DNA of 64,000 bases, from positions 233,945-297,944 of the forward strand of contig CAKOGP040001758.1 of NCBI GenBank assembly GCA_933822405.4. The letters are read 5' to 3'. Of this stretch, positions 10,281 to 20,331 are shown piece after piece; the first letter of the stretch is position 1, and the number at the start of each line of letters is the position of its first letter. Made by a program: the position numbers and the translations under genes. This DNA is from Cylindrotheca closterium (taxonomy: Eukaryota; Bacillariophyta; Bacillariophyceae; Bacillariales; Bacillariaceae). The notes under the pieces are model-generated. The model was not told the DNA's origin. It saw only the letters and a program-made list of their open reading frames with translations, and searched no databases.

Positions 10281-10729
10281 CAGTTTGATTGCCGCTATTG
10301 TACGTTACTTTGGATTCTAGTGGCACGCAATAACGAGGCGATGCAATATAATGCTAATGATATTGCATATGATGAGGATTATACCGTGTGATAATATGCA
10401 TTGCATGGATTGAGCTAGCTGCGAACTGAAAAGACATACGACCCGTTCGACTAGGCAAATTTATAATTATTATGGTCATGTCAAAGCAATCTAATACTAT
10501 CACATCAAAAAGCTTAGTCACAAACTCGTGTAGCTTTGGTGGACGACGCCGTGCTTGGAAGCCATTGTCGGTTTTGGCAAACTCGTCCAAGGTTCTGAGT
10601 TGTAGACCTGCAGACCACACTATGAATGTAGAAAAAGGCTGACTCTCTCTTGGTGGACTCTATTTCGTCATCATGAAGAGGAGACTATACGAGTAAGAAT
10701 TCCACCCCTTCCTTGATGAGATTGGCTGG

Positions 10730-11068
10730 TGGCGAAACTATCCTTCGATTCATTCTGGATGGAACCTGGAACAGCAGCTCAAAGATGATGCCGACATCAG
10801 ACTTATAAATGGTGGTAATGTTGAATGTGGCCATCCACAAGATTGAAAGTTTGATTTTCATATCCCGGTACGCAGTTTTCGCGATCTTCCTGGCAGCGAA
10901 ATCCTAGTTGTATAGAATTGACTTGATTCTTTTCTCAAGGTCGTGCGGATTCGGTGCGGCTGCTTCTTGCACCGTGCAAATATTGACTGGGACGGTCCGG
11001 TCTTTTATCTCCTTCCTCCTCGAAACACTCGCTGTAGAAAGGTTTGGTGAATAGTCATGCCGCACTTG
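10730..11068 (-). pseudogene. Decayed 5' fragment of the 895-aa orphan gene
   Basis: The stretch aligns by eye with 16730-17068, the N-terminal part of the orphan gene, in the same order and orientation. Shared blocks include ctggatggaac, tcaaagat, gctgcttcttg, gtgcaaatattgac versus gtacaaatcttgac, and cgctgtagaaaggtttggt just before the start codon. The frame is broken throughout, and the similarity continues a few bases past the start codon into the 5' flank. It is a dead partial copy. Confidence 0.75.
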
Positions 11069-11210
11069 TGTTTGTTGTTACTGTTGTTGTTGCTTGTCTT
11101 TCGGTAGGAGTATACCCCACGTTGGTTCTCGTTCTCTTCAGTCATTGGTTCGGCCTTTTGATCTCAATGATTAGGGGAAGCTCACAAGCCCATCTATGTC
11201 TCCCGCTTCT

Positions 11211-11319
11211 TGCCGATCAACAGAATCCAAAGCTGCATGAAGAATTGACATACGTTTGAAATACTGCATTGCCTATCAACAAAATCCAAAGCTGCATACA
11301 GTACGTTTGAAATACTGCA
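11211..11319. repeat. Imperfect tandem duplication (about 55 bp)
   Basis: Unit 1 (11211-11268) and unit 2 (11269-11319) share atccaaagctgcat and acgtttgaaatactgca. Unit 2 has a short internal deletion. Confidence 0.8.
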
Positions 11320-11665
11320 CCTGCGACGGCATGATGCTTTTTGGATCCGCTGTCATTGGACACTTTTCGCTTGAATAAGATTGACGACAGTCACTCGGAC
11401 AGTTCCGTAAGCTTGGAATCATTTATCAATCGATGCAAACAAGTCACGAGTCCAATAAATCGATATGGTACCCTTTTATATATGTGGAGAAACAGCGACT
11501 ACCTCTAGAACTGTTCTTTAGCCACCACGTCAATGAGCATACCGGTAGGTGACAAAATGAGAAAACGACAAAACCTGCTTCACACATTATTCGAAACTAC
11601 TCACAGACTCACAAATCCAGAAAAGCGATCATCAATCTTATTGCTCCCAAACACACAAAATCATC

Positions 11666-12668
11666 ATGATGAAGCTAAATCTCCTCGTCTTTTGCATGGC
11701 AGCAACGACTGTCACGTCGACTCATGCCGATATTCCCGATGCTGCTGTCATTGACAAGTACATGGAAACTCTTTCCATGGCAGGCATTGCCGGCACAAGC
11801 ATTACTGACTCATCCAACGACGAGAGACTCCTCCGTGGTTCGGGAGCCAAGGAACAAGGTAAATGTCCTCCTGGACTCTCCACAGATCTTATCCAGTTTC
11901 CGCAGTGGAAGGATGAAGTAGGGTAAGCTAGTATCTTGGTGAATCTTGTTGTTTTCGAATCTTGCGATCGTTGCTGATTCTTGTTTCTCTGGTCTTTTTT
12001 TTACAAGGTATTGGATTGGGGAGTATACGCTATTGCAAGGCGATGGCAACTACACCGTCAGTGCTAGCTGGCCGTATCCTTACAAATCCTATACAGGCTT
12101 TATCACTGGCACTGTGGTCGGTAACGCCTATCGTCAACGCAACGTCTTTTTGTATCCACCCTCGCAAGCATCGCCATGCGATTCGGTAGTTGGTGAAGGC
12201 AAGTGCGGCGAAAATGGAAACTCCTTAGTCTTTGCGGCCGATCAATCTGGATGCAGCCTTGATGGAGGTATTGCGGGCTCCTTTTTAATTGGCAACTTTC
12301 CCATTGATACCACCACGGAACTCGTTGGTGCGGACAATGCCTTGCTGTATCAAGTCTCGATTGCTGGCACTCTCACACAAAGTCAATTGACGACCATCAC
12401 CAAGGGAACTGATGGCACGACTCGTCGTACCCGAACCGCACAATCCTTTGGATTTGGAACGGGATTGCCTGCTGGAACCTCTTACTATCGAGAAGTCAAT
12501 GTCAGCAAGGAAGAGTTTTACGAACGATTGGAGCAAGTAATTGCCGAATATGGTATTTTGGAAGCGGATTTGTGTGTGCGAGATGGATTCACTCGGGCTC
12601 CCCGTCCTGACTATGTCCCTGGTATTGCTCAATGTAAGCAGCACTTGGAACAAAGCTTTGAGCTTTAA
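11666..12668 (+). CDS. Secreted protein of unknown function, two exons
   Basis: Exons 11666-11922 and 12008-12668 join across a GT..AG intron inside a Gly codon, giving 305 aa. An N-terminal signal peptide is clear (MMKLNLLVFCMAATTVTSTHA). The mature part has six or more Cys and several Asn glycosylation sites, and reads as a beta-rich extracellular domain (YWIGEYTLLQGDGNYTVSA, FLYPPSQASPCDS, AGTSYYREVNVSKEEFYERL). I do not recognise the family. Frame continuity across the intron and normal composition make it a real gene; the role is unknown, probably extracellular or in the endomembrane system. Confidence 0.75.
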
Positions 12669-12764
12669 GCAGCAGTCTTGAAAAGAAAAATAGTCCTTCT
12701 TTTTCATGATTCTAAAAGTCGAGAAGGTCTGAAACGAGTAGTAATGCGAATGATATTATTTTCA

Positions 12765-13090
12765 GTGAAGGTCTCCACATACAAATGCTCTTTGACATAT
12801 TTATCTTTCGGAGAAGGGCGAAGACGTGCTTGGCTGCCACCTGTAAACTACATTGAGTTGTAGGCCATGTTGTTTTATTGCAGAGAAGATATTCTCCTTT
12901 CTTGGGTGACTCTCCTCCTCCTTCATCAGGCTGCTTTCAACTTCTTTTTAAAAAAGTTACACCAGCACAGCTTCCTCATTGAAAAGCTGGTACAGTATCT
13001 CAAAGATGACGCCATCGTCAAACTTGTAAATAGTGATGATGTCGCCTTCCAAAATGTGGAGCTCGATTTTGAGATCTGTGACACACAATT
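12765..13090 (-). pseudogene. Second decayed fragment of the 895-aa orphan gene
   Basis: It aligns by eye with 16555-16875, residues about 60-170 of the orphan. Shared blocks include gaaggtctccacatacaaatgctctttgacat versus the matching stretch at 16558, ttgtaggccat, gtacagtatctcaaagatgacgcc versus gtacaattgttcaaagataacgcc, and gatgtggagct. The frame is interrupted. The copied segment only partly overlaps that of the relic at 10.7 kb, so the two arose separately. Confidence 0.75.
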
Positions 13091-13160
13091 TTAAAACTGT
13101 GCAGTTTTAAAACTGAGTGACGCAGTTTCAAAACTGAGATTATGGTCACAGCAATCTTAA
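13089..13160. repeat. Cluster of ttttaaaactg palindromes
   Basis: Several copies of the core tttaaaactg occur in 70 bp. One is a perfect 14-bp palindrome, cagttttaaaactg, at 13102-13115. Confidence 0.7.
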
Positions 13161-13620
13161 AACTGGCACAAGCCAGCCACGCCCCAACCTTGGTTCCCAC
13201 TATTTCTGCAGAGGTTGTTATCTAAAGCGGTTCTGATTCTGTACTGTGGTGGTGGAAGCTACCAGGTACGAAGACAAGCAACCCCTCCGTAGTTGTAGGT
13301 CCAGCCCAGCACTAAAAACGCAACCTCAGTTTTCATCTCTTGTGCTGCCGTAGCATGGACTCATCGTTTTCAGAGTCAATTCTTGCTTTCATATGAAGAG
13401 GAAGAAAGAGTTCTTTGAGATGTCCTTAAGTGGCCCATCTATAGTAGATGACGAGAATCCGCAGACTCACTCTTCATCGATGGAGAAGAAAAACGATCTC
13501 CAAAATGTCCACCAAAGAGCAAGTTGGATATTATGCAATAATTCATTTTTCACTAGGGAATCTGGAGATAGTTGTTCCTATTTTCGATTTCTAACAAGAG
13601 CATAGGTGGAAAACGAATCT

Positions 13621-13687
13621 CGATTTATATCGCGTAAAACTGCTTTAACCACCTCGATTTATATCGCGTAAAACTGCTTTACCCACG
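13621..13687. repeat. 34-bp tandem repeat, two copies
   Basis: The unit starting cgatttatatcgcgtaaaac occurs at 13621 and again at 13655, differing by one base near its end (ttaacca versus ttaccca). Confidence 0.9.
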
Positions 13688-13761
13688 AGAACGACAGCCT
13701 GAAAATATGCAGCAAAACGGCTTTTACAGGGTATCCCAAACTAGTGTCTATTCTACCGCGC

Positions 13762-13793
13762 GCCTCATATGAGGCATATGCCTCATATGAGGC
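13762..13793. repeat. 32-bp perfect nested palindrome
   Basis: The whole 32-bp stretch equals its own reverse complement. It consists of two copies of the 12-bp palindrome cctcatatgagg around a central catatg, flanked by g and c. It could form a cruciform or act as a dimeric binding site; no gene lies next to it. Confidence 0.9.
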
Positions 13794-14044
13794 AACTTTT
13801 GACAGTCCTACCTTTCCTGATTGGTTCGGCATTGGAAATCAAGTTGACGACGTCTTGACGTTTTTTTGACAGTAATAAGGCTGCGAAGGCGTTCATCTAT
13901 CCAATGGTGATCATGTCTCTCTCCATCCGTCTCTGGATGGCAAAAATGTAGCGCCTCGACCATTTTCTTGATGTCGTTGAATTTTTTGATGGATGCGTCC
14001 ATACTGGGCTCCAATCTTGGAAGAGACCAGTATAGTGATGGTGG

Positions 14045-14120
14045 TTTGAGTGGTGGTCAGCACCATGAATCGAATGGATGAATGAATCATTGCAGTCAGT
14101 GCCGAGTGCTGGTGTCGTAA
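14045..14120. repeat. Element shared with 17410-17480, left copy
   Basis: This stretch and 17410-17480 share, in order and orientation, tggtca, a gaatg-rich core ending in gaatcattg, and tggtgtcgt. They bracket the orphan gene on both sides. Identity is imperfect. Confidence 0.5.
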
Positions 14121-14372
14121 AAGAAGAAGGTGAGAGCACAGTTCAAAGTTCGAAATACGCGATTTGAAAATCATAAAACCGCCGAGGTGCGCGAGCATGC
14201 ATAAGAATGACTAGCTGACTCAATCGACTTGTGGACGGAAATTCACAAATTTCAAATGGAACAGTAAGATTGTGAAGTTGAGAAGTAATGGTTTAAGGTA
14301 TGATAATCCTAACAGGACTAGATCGAATGAATAGACTGACTTGATTGACGCTATTTATTATGCATCTGTAAT

Positions 14373-17060
14373 CTATCTATGAGTCACTCTACCTCTTGCC
14401 TCTCTTCGGGTGATTTTCTTTTCGTCTAACAGCTTATTCTTCATATTTTTCAGCTTTGTTGCTGCTTTTGTTCCAGTCTTGCTGCAATTTCGGAACATTT
14501 CATTCCACTGATGCATCACCTCATCGCGGTCTTGTTGAGCAGTACAGCTATCGAGTGCTTCGTTCAATGCTTCGCAGATTTTCTTTTGGTCAAAGAATCT
14601 TTTCTTGTTCACATTCGTGAAGTCTGTGCGCCATTTGCTCCGAAAACGCTCCTCGCAAGCTTGAATACCACCGGGAATTGGGACATTTTCGAATCCTCCA
14701 CGTCCATACCATTCATCGTATGCAGCTTGGATGTGCTCGTAATCTTCCTTCAGTTTGTGACTTTTAGCGTCTTCCAAGTCATCGTCTGGATCCCGCACCA
14801 TCCTTGACTTGTCCATGGACAATACATATGGTTCGTCATGTCCTAGGCATACAATATACTGAGCGAAATCACTCTCACTCGTGCTGGAAAAATTGGCATA
14901 AGCGGTCGCTTTCATTTCAACAGTCATGTCATTGTAGCCTTGAGAATTGATCTTCCATGTCTTGGAACTGACATTGGCATCCTTGTCCATGTACAATCGG
15001 ACAACCCGGTAGAGCTCTTCTTGGTAATAGGTTCGTCGTCCATCTGTATGGAATGGAACGACTGCTTCTCCGTTTTGCTGCTGCGACGCATACCGATCTA
15101 CCAACGCCCGAAACATGTCAAATAGCAGAGTAGAAGATATGACATCAGCAGTACCAATCTCTCGAATCAAGACAAAGACGGCCAGATTCAAAAGCTTGCG
15201 TAGCTCTGTTGGATAGCGGAATTTCAATCCAGCATTCATGAAATATGTTTTGGTGATCTTGCGGACAGTACCATTTGCCTTTTGTTTTTCATGCAGAGCT
15301 CTCATTTTGTCAGCTTTCTCGTGCCGCTTGGTTTCATCCAAAAGAAGTTTCACTTGGTGTTTGCGACTGTCTCTCTGAGCGGTGATCTTTGGTTCTGGAT
15401 GCGTTCGTACATATTCTCGGTGATAGTCCTCCCTCTTCTCGAGCTTTGCCAGTGTTGTCTTCCGCTTTGCTGACAGAGAATCTTCGTTCTCCCGCAGGAA
15501 GTTTCGAAGGCTGGTTGTATAGGCACTGGTTCGTCTGCAGTTGGCGCAGATAAATTGATTATTGAATCGAAAACCTGGATTGCCATTGCCGCAATAGAAA
15601 ACGTATCGTTCCGGCTTGGATGGATCACTTTGCTTTCTCTCTTTGGTTGGATTGTATTGACAATGAAAGCATTGAAAGTTGGGATCCAGAGGAATTCGTT
15701 CCGGCCATCCATACACCTTGTGCAATATGTACTGGGTTAGGGGAAGTCCTAGATTGTGCCCAAAAGCCTGAAGAAAGGCAGCCGGGATTCCGTTTCCAAT
15801 GTTCATGGCACAGTTGAGAACATCCTTTGCTGGACCAAGAAACCAATCTGGTGAGAAATACAATCGTCTTGCCTCCCACATGGACAACCGGGTGGTCTTG
15901 TCGGAGCTCACAAAGCCATCGAGCGTATTATAATCGTACTTCTTGTTGAATGGAGCATGCAACTTCATGGCATACGATAGAAGCATCCCAAATGTTTCAT
16001 CCAAATGCTCTCGGGAAATGAGCCCACCTTTCCATTCATACCACATCAAGCGAATCTTGCAAGCGATGGCTTTCAATTTGATCAAGATGGAAACATTTTC
16101 GGCAAATATCAAAAAAAGAGAAGCCAAATCGATGACTGGGTTTCCACCCAAATGATCCTCGAAGTGTCCAAGACCTACATTGCAGCCAATGTCAATGCGA
16201 GTCTTTTTGAACATTCTATTTTCCGCATCCTCATCGTAAGCCTTTAGGCTATTTCGCGTATGACGTTCGATGACGACAGTGACGTCCTTTCCACCTTCCA
16301 TCTTGCCAATATCGTTTAGTACTTGTGGAATCGTCTTCGCCGCAGCTTCTCCCAAGGCTTTTGGCTCTGGCTGCATGTAGGTTTCACTGCCTTCCTGGTC
16401 TCGAAATATCGCCCGAACGGCTTCGGCTGCTTCTTGCGATACTGGTGCGTCAACTTCCGGAATCCACCTTTTGAGTTCAGTTGCAACTGTTTCACAATGG
16501 ACCATGGCTGGGCTTGTGGAAAGTGCATTGCGCGAGCCAACGATCTTGTCTTTGGTGAAGGCCTTGACATACATGTGCTGTTTGACAAATTCATCTTCTG
16601 GAAGGTCACGCATTCGGGCTTGGAGGTCCTCGTCTGTTTTGGCAGCCATTTGCAAACAGTATTGAATTGTAGGCCATCCATTGATCATGAAAAAACTCCG
16701 TAGCCGTTCGAAATACGTTACAGCTTCCGGGATGAAATATTCTGGGGGCGCAAATACCGTTCGAACCAAGCTGGATGGAACTTGGTACAATTGTTCAAAG
16801 ATAACGCCCTTATCAACCTTGAATATGGTGATAACCAAGCCTTCGATGATGTGGAGCTTCAACAAGATATAGTCCCGCTTTTCTTGATCTGGATGGCATT
16901 GAAATCCTTTCAGTCTCGGCTTGAGTATTTGGATAAATTCGTCCGGAATCAATTCGTCTGCTTCTTGACAGGTACAAATCTTGACGGCAAGAGTTCCAGG
17001 TTTGATTTTGTCTCCTTGTTGAATCGTCACGCGCTGTAGAAAGGTTTGGTAATTCGTCAT
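14373..17060 (-). CDS. 895-aa orphan protein with zinc-binding Cys cluster; multicopy family
   Basis: One intact exon of 895 aa with no domain I recognise. Visible features: a conserved-looking N-terminal region (residues 1-200), a possible zinc site made of C464-x2-C467, C490 and C505-x2-C508, a Lys/Arg/Glu-rich helical stretch at about 520-620, and a strongly basic C-terminus (KKITRREARGRVTHR). There is no signal peptide or membrane segment. Two decayed partial copies lie within 7 kb (10730-11068 and 12765-13090), so it belongs to a family that duplicates often. A mobile-element protein and an expanding host family are both possible. No catalytic triad of a known transposase is evident to me. 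Confidence 0.65.
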   Translation of the reverse strand: MTNYQTFLQRVTIQQGDKIKPGTLAVKICTCQEADELIPDEFIQILKPRLKGFQCHPDQEKRDYILLKLHIIEGLVITIFKVDKGVIFEQLYQVPSSLVRTVFAPPEYFIPEAVTYFERLRSFFMINGWPTIQYCLQMAAKTDEDLQARMRDLPEDEFVKQHMYVKAFTKDKIVGSRNALSTSPAMVHCETVATELKRWIPEVDAPVSQEAAEAVRAIFRDQEGSETYMQPEPKALGEAAAKTIPQVLNDIGKMEGGKDVTVVIERHTRNSLKAYDEDAENRMFKKTRIDIGCNVGLGHFEDHLGGNPVIDLASLFLIFAENVSILIKLKAIACKIRLMWYEWKGGLISREHLDETFGMLLSYAMKLHAPFNKKYDYNTLDGFVSSDKTTRLSMWEARRLYFSPDWFLGPAKDVLNCAMNIGNGIPAAFLQAFGHNLGLPLTQYILHKVYGWPERIPLDPNFQCFHCQYNPTKERKQSDPSKPERYVFYCGNGNPGFRFNNQFICANCRRTSAYTTSLRNFLRENEDSLSAKRKTTLAKLEKREDYHREYVRTHPEPKITAQRDSRKHQVKLLLDETKRHEKADKMRALHEKQKANGTVRKITKTYFMNAGLKFRYPTELRKLLNLAVFVLIREIGTADVISSTLLFDMFRALVDRYASQQQNGEAVVPFHTDGRRTYYQEELYRVVRLYMDKDANVSSKTWKINSQGYNDMTVEMKATAYANFSSTSESDFAQYIVCLGHDEPYVLSMDKSRMVRDPDDDLEDAKSHKLKEDYEHIQAAYDEWYGRGGFENVPIPGGIQACEERFRSKWRTDFTNVNKKRFFDQKKICEALNEALDSCTAQQDRDEVMHQWNEMFRNCSKTGTKAATKLKNMKNKLLDEKKITRREARGRVTHR

Positions 17061-17409
17061 CCCGCACTTGTAGCCAGCAGGGTCTATTTTCTCATACAGG
17101 TACAGTAGGCACCCGATTGACTATCATTGTCTTTCGTGGTCAGTCATCCACATATCGCGCGCTTCTCTCAGCAAAAATGATGATGACAACAGATCGATTG
17201 CCCACATCATCATGTACGCATTCACCATTTAGGTGGGCATACCAGTATCTAGATCGAATAGGAAATACCACTATTTCGAATTGTCATGGAAAGACCATTG
17301 TTTGGAATCCTCCTCATGTTTGAAGCGTAACAACAATCGCCATCGTTCATCGTAAACACAGAATTATCATCATCATTGAAACTACGGAACCATGTTGGCC
17401 ATGGGATGG

Positions 17410-17480
17410 TATGCTGGTCAACACAATGCATGAATGAATGAATGGATGAATCATTGATTTGCGTTGGTGTCGTGAATGTG
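17410..17480. repeat. Element shared with 14045-14120, right copy
   Basis: Same orientation as the left copy. It contains atgaatgaatgaatggatgaatcattg and tggtgtcgt. It lies about 350 bp upstream of the orphan gene start. Confidence 0.5.
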
Positions 17481-19323
17481 ATTGTGAAAATGAATAATAC
17501 AGACGATATATTGAATATTGTGCACTGCAATCTTCTCTTTTTGTGATTGTACTGTACCTACAGTACTGTAGTGACCGGCGGAAACGTATATACCCCCATA
17601 TACGGTAACGTCTGTACGTCCTCTCACTGCATAAACATACTTTATCGTGGGTAGAAGTCACTGGATATCGTTTGATGTTTCATCCCAAAGACAATAAAAT
17701 AATGCAGTGTATTTCACTCCAAGAACGCTGATGAGAGGAGCCATACACGGGAGGCACCCAGCCAGCTCAGGGACGTACAGCCTCTGGAAGAATCACGATG
17801 CCTCAATCGATACCAGCTATTGTGCACGGTGACAGGACCTTGGGGCACATCCTCTTCGACTCCTTTTCGAGCTACATCAAGGCAAGAGGAAGAAGAAGTT
17901 CTTCCCAAAATAGGCGATGTTTCTGGCAAGGGCCTACATGGCACATCCTTCAACGCCCTGCCCTGGCAATGAGACGGCGATGAAAACTATCCTTCCAGTA
18001 TGGTGAATGAGATGAGGCCCTCCATTGGTTGACATGTAGGATTCCAAAATACACCAAGACGGCTGTCGACCCGATACTTCTAGGTGAGAATACGCCGGCT
18101 AGAAGGGGGGAAATGGATATTTTGGTTATCGTCCTCGAGGTTGCTTCTATAGGAAGGGCCGACATGGATCATTAAGTACTGCTAGTTGCGTTTATAGTAA
18201 ACGGTTTACAATCAATTAATATGCTACATTATAATATAGAGTCCTTCGGCTATGAAGCCATTCATTCTAGGAGCAACAAAACTCGAACAACGGTATGATT
18301 GCCGCTCCAGCACATCCCTGCTTATTGTCGTGACAGAAGCCGCTACTAGTATTCTGTCCTCAGTCCAATTCTGGATTTATGATCAGAAGCTTTCTTTCAC
18401 ATCTCTTCTGGGTATCTCTGCTGGGTCCAATGGGTCATGGTAAAAGGCGAGATGTCAAACATTCATCGGTTTGACAACATACCCGCAATCTAGACCAACA
18501 GCAATAAGCGCCTGCTGCAGTGATCTTCTCAGCAGAAACGACAGACATCGAATCAAATTACCGATAACCCCATGGACCAGCCAGCGCAGAACAATGTTGA
18601 TTGTTGATTCAGGTGATGAAGAAGTGGTGTCGAATCTGGAAGATACGCCATCCAGTATGTTCTTCACAAAAGAGCGCCAACATAATACTCCTTGCGGTCC
18701 TTTGTCCTCATTATGGCGCCAGATTACAATGAACTGGTTGCTCTGTAGTGCCCAGGATGCGGAGACCTCGTCCAGATACGTCCAGTGGCTGATTGATATG
18801 TGTGACAATAACACAAGAGGATTCATTCCAGCCATATCAAACGCCACCAAGAGTGGGCAAATGTGAATGTGCTGGAAGCAAAGGTGAATCGGTGGCACTT
18901 GAAGGATCGGGAGGGCACCGTTGCAAGTCTATTGGTATCCCCGTCCATGGAAGGTGTTCCTTTCAGAGAGGGTGGTTTGACGAAAGCGATGCCGATGTCA
19001 CCAGTCCAACCCGTACAGGTTTTGCAGGAGCCATGTTTGAGAAAATTCCACACGAAGTCCGAGATGTTGCCATCTAAAACTTACATTTACATCAGCACCT
19101 TTGCTCTTCTTTCATTTCCTTTCATTTCTCTCGTTTGTTTTGTATCCATCGACGGTGATGTTTTCGTTTGTTGTGGGCAATCTGGTGTCTTTTGAGGAAC
19201 GTGTATTTTCCAATATTCTCAACCAGGCCAGTATTCTGGTCTACGCGAAAACGGTACGATTTCTACGTGCCAAAATTGAGCCTGACTTGAAATCGCATCG
19301 TATATCAAGGGACCCGGAGAGGT

Positions 19324-19412
19324 ATATACTTTTCCGCAAGCCTTTGTGGGAACAACATTTTTACATAGGAATCATATGGTGTTGGCCCACCAGGCCTTGC
19401 GGAAAAGTATAT
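19324..19412. repeat. Foldback: 27-bp inverted repeat with 35-bp loop
   Basis: The arm 19324-19350 and the reverse complement of 19386-19412 match at 24 of 27 bases (core tatacttttccgcaag). It could be a remnant of a miniature inverted-repeat element or a hairpin-forming transcript. Confidence 0.75.
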
Positions 19413-19638
19413 GATATCGATATACGTTTCGTGCGGAAATGCGCGAAAATGATATACTTTTCAGTAAGTCTGTACAGTATGTGTTTGAACGGCAAAGTTG
19501 TTTGATCCATTGGACTCACTCCACAAGGTGAGACGTACACGTACGTCGACACGTACGATGACAGACGCTAGGTTTCGTGTCCATTCAAAATGGCAACAAG
19601 TTTCCATAAAAAAAAACAATGGCATCTAGCACAATAGG

Positions 19639-19711
19639 GGCTGTGTAGCTCAGTTGGTAGAGCATGGGATTCCAGACCCCAAGGCCGCTGGTTCGAGTCC
19701 GGTCACGGTCA
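19639..19711 (+). tRNA. tRNA-Trp (anticodon CCA)
   Basis: A 73-base cloverleaf can be drawn. The 7-bp acceptor GGCTGTG pairs with CACGGTC (two G-U pairs), the D arm is GCTC/GAGC, the anticodon loop is TTCCAGA with CCA at 34-36, and the T arm is GCTGG/CCGGT with loop TTCGAGT and discriminator A. The internal promoters are present (box A tagctcagttgg, box B ggttcgagtcc). There is no intron and no encoded CCA tail. One oddity is an A-C mismatch closing the anticodon stem (31-39). Confidence 0.92.
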
Positions 19712-19715
19712 CCTC

Positions 19716-19720
19716 TTTTT
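19716..19720 (+). terminator. Pol III terminator of tRNA-Trp
   Basis: A run of five T begins 5 bases after the discriminator base, the usual eukaryotic Pol III stop signal. Confidence 0.8.
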
Positions 19721-20331
19721 GGCATTCGAAGTTTGTTGACATACTGAATAGGATTGGAGTAGTATGTTATGATGCTTTTGCTCTTGGCGAATGGATGGTG
19801 CAGATGCACAAAATAAAAAACCCCACGAATTACGATTCATTCATGAGCGATTTCACTGGCGCTCATTTCGACATCTTTGCATGCTCCAATGAATTGCGTC
19901 TACTAGGACTACTATTTATGTGTATTTCAATAAAATACATGCAATGCCACAAGTAAAGACATGCTGCAGGTCAAGCTGTGTGGGATGATTCATTCATTTA
20001 CATCTCAATTGATTTTCATGAAGTCAGATGCGACCTGTGTGGTACGTTTCTAGTCTCTTTCATGCCAATGTCCAATGGTATTTTATTGTTGCCATGATGA
20101 TTTTTCATCATCAGATGTGGTTCAAACGCTCGAACGAGTCGATTCTTAAAGAATATTCGCAAGATTTCGAAAACAAAAATGAAAAAGCCAAAAGAGATAG
20201 GGCAGCAGCAACACATCATTCATTCTTCATAAAAAAGCCTATGATTAACGCTCCGCCAGATTACTGCAGCGATATCTTCTTTTTTCAATTGACGACAATC
20301 TCAGTTCACAATACCTACCTACGTTAAAAAA

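Larger units (their letters stand above)
10281..11665. other. Gene-poor interval with relic and tandem duplication
   Basis: No intact gene is supported. It holds a decayed copy of the start of the 895-aa orphan gene (10730-11068), an imperfect tandem duplication (11211-11319), and the promoter of the next gene. Confidence 0.6.
12669..14372. other. Gene-poor repeat interval
   Basis: No intact gene is supported. It contains a relic of the neighbouring orphan gene, AT palindromes, a 34-bp tandem repeat, a 32-bp perfect palindrome and a sequence shared with the far side of the orphan gene. These are listed separately. Confidence 0.6.
17061..19638. other. Long interval without a supported gene
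   Basis: Short frames exist on both strands (for example 18455-18898 minus, 18471-18866 plus and 18863-19195 plus), but none shows a recognisable domain and they overlap one another. Some may be remains of a gene. The interval holds the right copy of the orphan-flanking element (17410-17480) and a foldback at 19324-19412. Confidence 0.5.

Noticed and set aside
18455..19195. Overlapping frames of 110-147 aa on both strands
   Set aside because: They conflict with one another, show no recognisable motif, and no splice-consistent join among them produced a convincing protein. Retained only as a possible gene remnant.
19654..19956. 100-aa plus-strand frame starting MVEHGIPDPKAAGSS
   Set aside because: Its first part is a translation of the tRNA-Trp gene (the recurring HGIPDPKAAGSSPVTVT pattern of tRNA misreads), and the rest is AT-rich intergenic sequence.
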